Source: Pseudomonadota bacterium (GTDB taxonomy: Bacteria; Myxococcota_A; Polyangia; Polyangiales; JAFGIB01). Taken from it: a stretch of 48,893 bases of DNA. Below are positions 22,137-31,100 of this stretch, piece by piece; position 1 is the stretch's first letter, and every line of letters starts with the position of its first letter. The notes below the pieces were generated by a model. It did no database searches. It was not told the DNA's origin and was given only the letters and a program-made list of their open reading frames with translations. The stretch covers positions 1 to 48,893 of the forward strand of contig JADGRE010000015.1 of NCBI GenBank assembly GCA_017881185.1, in the 5' to 3' direction. Position numbers and translations under genes: made by a program.

Positions 22137-25100
22137 TCAAAGCTGTTCGAGCAGAGCCTTGGCCGCGGGATGCTGGCCCGCCTCCGAGATGGCGCGCTCC
22201 AACATGGCCTTGGCCTTGGGCTTGTCGTTTTGCTTGGCGGAGATCTCGCCAAGATGGAAGTACACATCGGCCTTCTGAATGCCAACGTCGGCGCCCAGCT
22301 TCTGCAACAAGAGCGCGCGATAGGTTTTCTGCGCGCGGTCTAGATCGCCGCGCCCGAGGCACAGCCGTGCGAGATCGCGCAGCACCGGCACGCTGGTGAG
22401 ATCGATCTTGAACGCGGCGTCGTAGTGCTTGAGCGCTTCGTCCTCTTGGCCGCCCGACTCGTAGGCCTGGCCCAGGCGGTGCTCGTAGATGGCGACTTCC
22501 TTGGCGCGGCGGCCGCCGTACGAGGCGATGATCTTCTCGAGCACGGGTACGGCGTCGGTCTGGCGCTGGGCTGCGATGTACAGGTCGCACAGCGCCAGCA
22601 GGGTGGCCCGGTCGTCGGGTACGAGCGCGACGGCGCGTTCCAGGTACGCGACTGCACTGGCAGGATCCTTCAGCTTGTCGGCGTAGAGGCTCGCAATGCG
22701 ATTCCACAACGCCACCTGCGCGGGCGCGTCGGCGGCAGCTTCGGCCTCGCGGACGAGCAGCTGCGCGAGCTTGTCCCAGGCGCCGGTCGCTTCGTGGTGC
22801 GCCTTCAGCTTGTGCACGGTCTGCGCGCGGCTCGGATCGAGCGTGAGCGCATGCGTCAGGGCGGCCTCGACCGTGGCGGGATCGGAGAGCTTGCCGGCGG
22901 CGAGCTCAGCGAGTGCGTACGCCGTGTCGATGGCTTCGGCGGGTGGTTGCAACTGCATCAGCGTCTGCATCAGCTGTGCAGCTTCGGCCAGACGGCCCGC
23001 GGCTTGATGCAGGCGAATGAGGCCCTCGACCGCGCCGCGTTCTTGCGGCGCCAGCGCATGCATGCGGCTGAGCGCCGACAGCGCCTGCTCGGGATCGTTC
23101 AGGCTCTCTTCGGCCACGGCGCACAGCGCCCACAGGCGGCTGATCGCCAGCTGCGTATCGCCTGCGGTTTGCGCGCGCGCGGCGCGCTCCAGCAAGAACG
23201 CGGCGAGCTCCGCGTGATGCGCGTTGTCGCGGTAGAGGCGTTCGAGCTCGGCCACTGCCTGCGGATGATCGGGCTGCTCGCGGAGAATCTCGACGAGCTG
23301 TGCGATGGCAAGGTCGGGTTGACGCAGCTGCTGCTCGGCCAAGCGCGCGAGCTTGATGCGCACCTGCAGGCGCTCGTCGCTGCTGCCGCCGCGCTGCAAG
23401 CGCTGCTCGAGCGCAGCACGCAGCTCGTCCCACCGGCCGAGGCTCTGGAGTAAGTCTTCGAGCGCAGCACGCGCCGCGACCTCGTCAGGCGCGTTTTCCA
23501 GCAACGCACGGTAGCTCGCGAGCGCCGCCTCGCGGTCCTGCAGCGCGTCGGCTTGCGCCTGCGCAATGCGGTAGCGCAGCCCCGTGCGGCGCGCGAGCTC
23601 GCTCGGGCCTTCCGGCAGCGCGGTGAGCAAACGCGTCAGCAGCGCCACCATGTCGCCTGCGCGGCCCTGAGCCGCCCGGATCTCTGCGAGCGCATTCAGC
23701 GCTTCGGCGTCGTGCGCATCGGCTGCCAACACCGCGTCGAAGCAGCGGGCAGCAATGTCCACCGACCCGAGCTCGCTCGCCAAACGACCGGCTTCCATCA
23801 AGTGCTCACGCCGACGCGTCGACTCCGGCTCGGCCTCGGCCATCGCACGCAACACCTCGACCAGCGCCGGCTTGTCGTCGCGCGCGCGCACGATCTCGGT
23901 CACGCGCTCGTGGACCGCAAGCGCCGTCGGCTCGACCGCCAACACTGCACGCAGGCAGCGCTCCTCACCCTGCAGGTCGCCCAGATGATCGCGGTACCAG
24001 CCGGCGCAACGCTGCGCGGCCTCGCGCTTGTTCGCACCCTCGAGCGCGCCGCTGGCGATCAAGCCTTCGGACAAGCCGGAGAGGTCTTGCCAAGCGTCGG
24101 CCGCCTTGGCCAAGTGTTCGAGCTCGTCGAGCAGACCGGCGTCCCGGCAGTCGAGCTCGTAGGCGCGGCGCAAGCAACCCAGGGCGCGGCGTGGCTCGGA
24201 CAGCTCCTGCTCCCAGAGCACGGCAGCTTCGCGCAACAGGCGAACCTTCTCGCTGTCCATGGGCGCGAGGCGGATCTTGATCTCGTAGAGACCGACGACC
24301 TTCTCGAGCGCACCCGCGTCGCGGTAACAGCGCTCGAGCACCTCGAGCACATCACGCGCGAGGTCGTCGCGCTGACCCAGGCGCTCCATGCCGGCGAGCG
24401 CGCGCGCATCGGTGCCGTCGTTGTCGAGCACTTCTTGGTACGCGACGAACGCGCCGCGACCGTCGTTGAACTGCTGGTCGCGGAGCGCACCGAGACGAAT
24501 CAGCAACTCTGCCCGCTCCGAAGGCGCGCTGAGCGCCGCGATGCGGCGTTCCAACACCTCGACAAGCTGCTCGTGCTGCTTCGTCTTGTCGTAGAGGGCA
24601 TCGAGTGCGAGCAGGGTCTCGGGCGCGTCGTCGTCGCGCTCCGACGCGTGCACGTACGCGCTGATAGCCAGCGTGTCGTCGTGCATCTGGTGCTCGGCGA
24701 TGCGCCCGGCGCGCCGGTACAGCGCCGCCGACTCACTCGGCTCCGACATGCTCTGCGCACGCTCCATGAACACGCTCGCGAGCTTCGGCCATGTGCCGAG
24801 CAACACCGCGAGCCGCTCGAGCTCGTCCTGCACCTCTAGGTCGGCCGGCTCGTCCGCCAGCGCCCGGGTCAAGGCTGCGAACGCATCGGCCGGTACTTTG
24901 CGACCGTTTTCGTGGATCTCCGCCAGGCGCACCAACTCGGCGCGTCGTTCGGACGGGTCGAGGATGCTCTCCACACGACGCTCGATCAGCTGCACGAGAT
25001 CGTCCCAGCGCGCTTGGTCGCGCAACAGCGGCTCCACGATCTCCGCCGCCCGCGCGCGATGCTCTTCCTTGACGGTGAGCGCCATCAGCGCCTGCACCGC

Positions 25101-28100
25101 TTCGTTGCAGCGCGGATCGTCTTCCAGCGCCTGCCGATAGCACTCGATGGCTTCGGCCAGATCGTTCAGCTCGCTCTGCAGCACGCGTCCGGAGTGGCAG
25201 CGCAAGCGCACGCGTTCCTCGGTGCTGGCCGTGAGACTGGCCTGCGTGGCGAGGTTATCGAGCAAGTCTTGCCACATGCCCTGGCGTTCGTAGAGCGCGG
25301 CCAGCCGCGCGATCGCGACGGCGTTCTGAGGCTCGTCATCGAGCACGCGGCGGTAGGCTTCGATGGCATCTTCGTAGCGATGCAGCTGCTCTTCGGCCAC
25401 GCCACCCAAGCGCACGCCCAGCTCGGCGCGCGTGGCGGGGTCCTGCGCGAGCTCGATGCGCCGCGAGAGAATCGCTGACAGCTCGGCACCCTGCCCGCCC
25501 GCCGCATACAGGCGGTCGAGCGCTTCGAGCGCCTGCTCGTCGGTCTCGAGCTCCTCGAGCGCCCGCTTGTACGCTGCGATGGCCGCATCGCGATCGCCAA
25601 CGAGGTCATCGAGCACCGAACCCATGCGTCGCAGCACGTCGGCGCGCTCCTCCGAGCTGAACGCCGACTTCACCTTGCGCTCGAGCACCGCGACGAGGCC
25701 GCGCCAATCACCCACCATGGTGAGCAGCGACTCCAGAGCATCGAGTGTGCTCGGGTCGTCGGCGTCGATGGCCAGCAGCTGCTCGTACGCCTGAATCGCG
25801 GCGCGTGGATCGCCGAGCTTCTCGTCGTGGACACGCGCGATGGTCGTCAACAGCTGCGCCTTCACCGCGTCGTCCTGCGCCACGAGCAAAGCGCCTTCGT
25901 ACGCGGCAATGTGCTCGTCCCAGGCATCGCGCCGGGCCGCGAGTCGATCCACGTGCGCGCGCGTGCTGTCGTTGTCGGGCTCGCGCTTGAAGGCGCGCGC
26001 GTAGGCATGGAATGCCAGGCGCAGATCGTTACCGCGCCGCTCGTGCAACTGGCCGACCTCGGACAACAGGCGCACAGCTTCGGCCGGGTCCTGCAGCAGC
26101 GACAGGCGCGCCTCGTAGATGGCGATCAGCTTCTTCCACTGATCCAGGTGCTGGTAGACCGGCTCCAGAATCTCGGTGACGCGCAGCGTGTGCGCCTCGC
26201 GCTGCACGAGCTGTTCGAGCGCCGCGATGGAAGGCGCGTGCCCGGGATCCAGCTGCAGTGCCTCTTCGAAGGCCTCGATGGCGCCGGTCTCGTCGCCCAG
26301 GCGCGTCGACAAGAGCTCGCCAAGCCGGAACTTGAGCGCGACTTGCTCGCTCTTGCCCGAGCTGTGCTCCATGCGACGACGCAGGTGCTCCGCGAGACTC
26401 GCGTAGTCTTCCGATTGTCCGAGCATGCCCTCGACACCGGAGATGGCCTCCGCGTTGGTCGGCTCCAGCTCGAGTATCTCGCGATAGCTCTCGATCGCGG
26501 CTTTGCGGTCGGAGAGCTCGGTGGCGTACAAGCGCGCGCTCTTGTGTAGGAGCGCGACACGCTGCGCATCGCTGGCTGCGGCCTCGGCCTGCTTCTTGTA
26601 GAGCACGAGCAGCGCCGCGTGGTTGGCGCTGCGCTGGTAGGCAGCTTCGATGGCCGAGAACGCCACCGCATCCTGCGAGTCGAACTCTAACGCTTTGTTG
26701 TAGAACTCGGCGGCCTTCACCGCGTTGACGACGCGCTCGTCGTAGAGCGAACCCACGTAGCGCGCGAGCTTGGCGGTGATCTCGTCGTTCGCCGCCTCGG
26801 GCAGCGCTTCGCCCAGGATCTTGGCGAGCCGACTCCACTGCCCGCCGACCTTCGCCAGGCGCGTGAGGGTCTCCCACTGCTCCTCGTCGCGCGGGTCTTC
26901 GCGGAACAGGCGCGCGTACACTTCCATGGTCTCGTCGAAGTCTTCGAGCTGTTCCTCGTAGATGCGCCCCAGGCGCAAGAGCAAGCGCTTGCGCTCTTCG
27001 AGATCGAGCTCGCCATCGACGCGCGCGCGCAGTGCCGCCGTCAGCTTCGCCCACTCCATGCGGGCCAGGTAGCCGGGCTCGAGCAACTCGGCGGCCGTGG
27101 TGCGGTACTCGCCGTGCTCGTTCATGATCGATTCGAGCAACGCGATGGAATCTGGGTGGTTGGGGTTGGCCGTGATGGCCTCGCGCAGATGTTCGAGCGC
27201 TGCCTGCGTGTCGGACAGGTGCTGGCGACAGTTACGCGCCAGTTGGAAGCGCAGCTCCACGGCATCGCCGACCCGCCGTTCCAGCTGCTGCTCGTACATG
27301 CTCGACAGATCGGCCCAGCGATGCGTGCGCTGGTACAGCCGCTGCAACGAGTCGTAGGCCGCCTTGTCGGGCGCATCGGCCACGAGGTCTTCGAGCGCGG
27401 CGATGGCCTTGTCGGCGTCGTCCAGGCCGCGTTCGTAGACGTCGGCCTGCCGCGACAGGAGCTGCGCGCGCTGCGCAGGGTTGCTCGTGAGCTCGGTCTT
27501 GCGCTTGAGCACTTCGATCAACGCCGCGTGATCGCCGACTTCTTCGTCGAGCGCGCACAGGGCATCGAGCGCGGGCAGGTCGTCGGGCTGCTCCTCGAGT
27601 ACCTTGCGAAAGCTGCTGCGTGCGAGCGAAGTATCGGCGAGCTTCTCGCGCGCGACCTCGGCGACCTTACGGTAGGCGCGCACCTTCTCGTCGACGTCGA
27701 CAATCTCGGGTGCGATCTCCTGCAAGCACGCGACGTACTCCGCGTAGCGGCCGGTCATCTCGGCCATGCGGGTGTACTCGGCCAAGAGCTGCGGCAAGCT
27801 CTCGTGGGCGCGGCCCGCACGCACGGCGCGACCGAGGTAGCCCATGGCCTGGGCCGCGTCGTTCTGGCCGTGCTCCGCAATCTCGGCGGCGCGACGCAAC
27901 GCGCCGAGCTGCTCCAGTTCGTCGTCGGTTTCGGCAAGCAGCTCGAACACTGCCAGCAGGCGGTCGTAGCTGCCCATGGCTTCGTAGCGCGGCGCAGCGA
28001 CGCGCGCAGCGTCACGCCGGAACGCGAAGCTCACGTCACGCATCAGCGTCTCGAGCGCGGCCAAGGTGAGCGTGTGCTGGGGGTCGTCCTCGAGCACGCC

Positions 28101-31100
28101 TTCGTAGACCGAGATGGCGCGTTCTGGCTCGCCCTGCTTGTCACGCAGCAGCTCGGCCATTCGGTAACGCAAGTTGGCGCGCTCTTGCGACGGCTCGAGC
28201 AGCGACTCTGCCGCTTCGAGCGTGGCCAGCAGATCGGCGTAGCGGCCGGACGACTCGTACAACCGCCCGAGCGCGGCGAGCGTGTCGCGATCGTTGCCGA
28301 ACGCGCTGAGCACCTCGTTGTAGGCCTCGATGGCGTGCTCGACGTCGCCGCGCTTCTCTTCGTGCACGACCGCCACGCGCCGCAGCAGCTCGCGCCGTGC
28401 GACGTCGTCGCTTGCCCCTTGTGCGCGCCTGCCAACCACCTCGACCAGCGGCAACCACTGCTGCGTGCGCTCGTACAGACGCTCGAGGGCGAGCAACGCG
28501 TCGTCGTCACCTGCATCGAGCTCCAGGCGCTTCTGTTGGGTGGCGATCGCACCCTGCATGTCGTCCAGCTTGTGCTCGTAGAGCTCCGCCAGGCGCAAGA
28601 GCAGCTGCTCGCGCGTACGGCCATCGAGCTCGAGCTCGACCTGGCGCTCCAGGTCTTTCGCGAGCCTCACATGATCGCCCGCGTGAATGTGAATGCGCTC
28701 GAGTGCCTTCGCGACCTCGAGCACCACGTCGTCGCGCCCGCCTGCGCTCGTCGCGAGTGTCAGCACGCGGTCGTAGACGCGTTCGGCCGCGACGCGATCA
28801 TCGAGGTACTGGTCGAGCAGCTGTGCGAGCTCCAGCAAGAGTTCGATCTGCACGTCGGGGTCTTGCACGGCCTCGGCCGCATGTTCGAGCACCTGCGCAC
28901 GCCTACGCCGATAGGCGTCGCGCGTGGCCGCAACGCGCGCCAGCGCTTCGCGCACGATCTTGTCGCTCGGGTCGGACTCCACGGCGCGCGCGTACGCAAC
29001 GAACGCTGCCTCCGGATCGCGCAGGCGGTGCTCGTGCAGCTCGCCCACACGCAACAGCAACGCCGCTTGCGCGTCGCGGCTCGGGCGGTCGACGACCTGA
29101 ATCTCCAGCACGCGCGCGAGATCGGCGTACGCGCCTTGGCTCTCGTACACGGGCTCCAAGATGGCGGCCACGCGCTGGCGCTGGCTCTCCACCGCGAGCA
29201 AACGCGCGAGCGCAGCCTGCGCGCGCAAGTGGTGCGGCTGGTTGGTGAGCACGCCCTCGTACTGGTCGACTGCGGGGCCCGGCTCCGAGAGCTTGGTCTC
29301 GTAGAGCTCGCCCAAGCGGTACATCAGGTCGACCTGGTCGTAGCCCTCGGCCTGGTCGAGGTTCGCGCGCAGCAGGTTCGACAAGTCGCGGTAGCGCTCG
29401 GTGCGCTCGTAGAGCTTCTCCAGCGTGCGGCGCGACGGACCGTGATCGGGCGCAAGCTCGAGCACCGCCTGATAGGCCTCGATGGCCATGTCGGGCTTGT
29501 CGAGGATCTCCTCGAACAGAAAGCAGACCTGCAGCAGCAAGTCCAAGCGTTGCGTGGTGTCGACGGTCTCGTCGATGCGCTTGCGGTAGAGCGCCTGCAA
29601 GTCTTCCCAGCGCTCTTGGTTGGTATAGATCTCTTTGAGCGCCGTGAACGCGACGTCGGCGAGTGGATCGTGCACGAGCACGCGCTTGTGGAACGGCTCG
29701 GCCTCCTGAGGCTCGCTCAACACTTCGTCGTAGATGCTTGCCGCGCGAATCGCGAGCGTGGCCTTGTCGGTGTCGGACAACGCCGGGGACTCGATCGCTC
29801 GCGCGTAGGCGTTCGCGAGCGCGCGGTGCTGGCCGGCCGTCTCGGCCGCGGCGGCCAGACGGTCCCAAAGCGTTTCGTCGTCGGGCTGCTCGAGGAACGC
29901 TTGCTCGAGCGCGCTGTAGGCACCGAGCGCATCGCCTAGCTTGCCGCCCCTGATTTCCGCCATGCGCAGGCGCAGGCGCTTGAGCTCCACCTCGTCGCGC
30001 ACGGTCTGCAAGCGCTGCGCGACCACCTTCGCCAGACGGTCGAAACGACCGGCCCGCTCGTACGACTTCTCGAGCGTGACCAGGATGCCACCGCGCAGCG
30101 CACTCTCGTCAGCTGCCAACTTCTCGAGTGCAGCGAGGCTCGGCCCGTGCTCGGGATCGAGCTCGAGCACTTCGGTGAACACGGTGGCGGCGCCGCCAGG
30201 TTGCGCCAGCTTGTCGAGCAAGAGCGCCCCGAGGCGCGCGCCCAGATCGATGCGCGCCGCGCGCTCTTCCTCGACCGTGCGTCGCGTCTCCAGCACCTCG
30301 GCGAGCTCTTCGTGCCGGCCTGCGGCGAGCGCCAGCCGATCGAGCGCCGACCACACGTCGCGATTGGTCGGCTCCAGCTTCGACAGTGCCCGATAGCGCT
30401 CGGCAGCGGCCTTCGGATCGTCGAGCTTGTTCTCTTCGATCGTGGCCAGCTCATGCAGAATCTCTGCACGCGCGCTAGCGTCTCGCGTCTGCGCGAGCTT
30501 GTGCAAGAGCAGCTTGCGAATGTCGTCGGCGCGTTGCTCGGCACGGTAGATACGATCGAGCGCTGCGAGCGCTGCAGCGTCGTCCGGCACCTTGGCCAAC
30601 ACCAACTGCCACTCACTGGCGGCGAGCTCGGCACGACCCAGACGTTCACCCGCGAGGGTCGCCACGCGGCGATGTAAGAGCAGCGCTTCGTCGGCCGGGG
30701 CACGCTCGGCGCGCGCGCGGTATTGCTCGACCACGCGGTCGAGCGCTTGCGCGAGCTCGCCTGCGGCTTCCAAGCTTTCGCGCATGCCCGTGGCGTCCGG
30801 TGCCAGCTGGTACGCGGCAAGCGCATAACCGAACGCGCTCTCACCGTCGCGCAGCTTCTCGTGCGAGAGCGTGCGCAAGCGCGCCAGCAAGGCGAGCTTC
30901 TCGTCCTTGGCGCTGTCGGCTAGGCCTTGGCGCACCACCTCGAGCACCGCGCACAGCCGAGACCACTTCTCTTCTTCTTCGTAGAGCGGCGCGAGCGCTC
31001 GCGCCGCTCGCACGTTCTGCGGGTCCACGCTGAGCACGCGCTCGTAGCTGCGCTGCGCCCGCGCAGGCTCGCCGATCTTGTCTTCGAACACGCGTGCGGC

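Noticed and set aside
27114-29939. 941-aa plus-strand ORF inside the TPR gene
   Set aside because: It is a shadow of the repetitive minus-strand TPR gene, whose codon pattern makes long open frames on the other strand.
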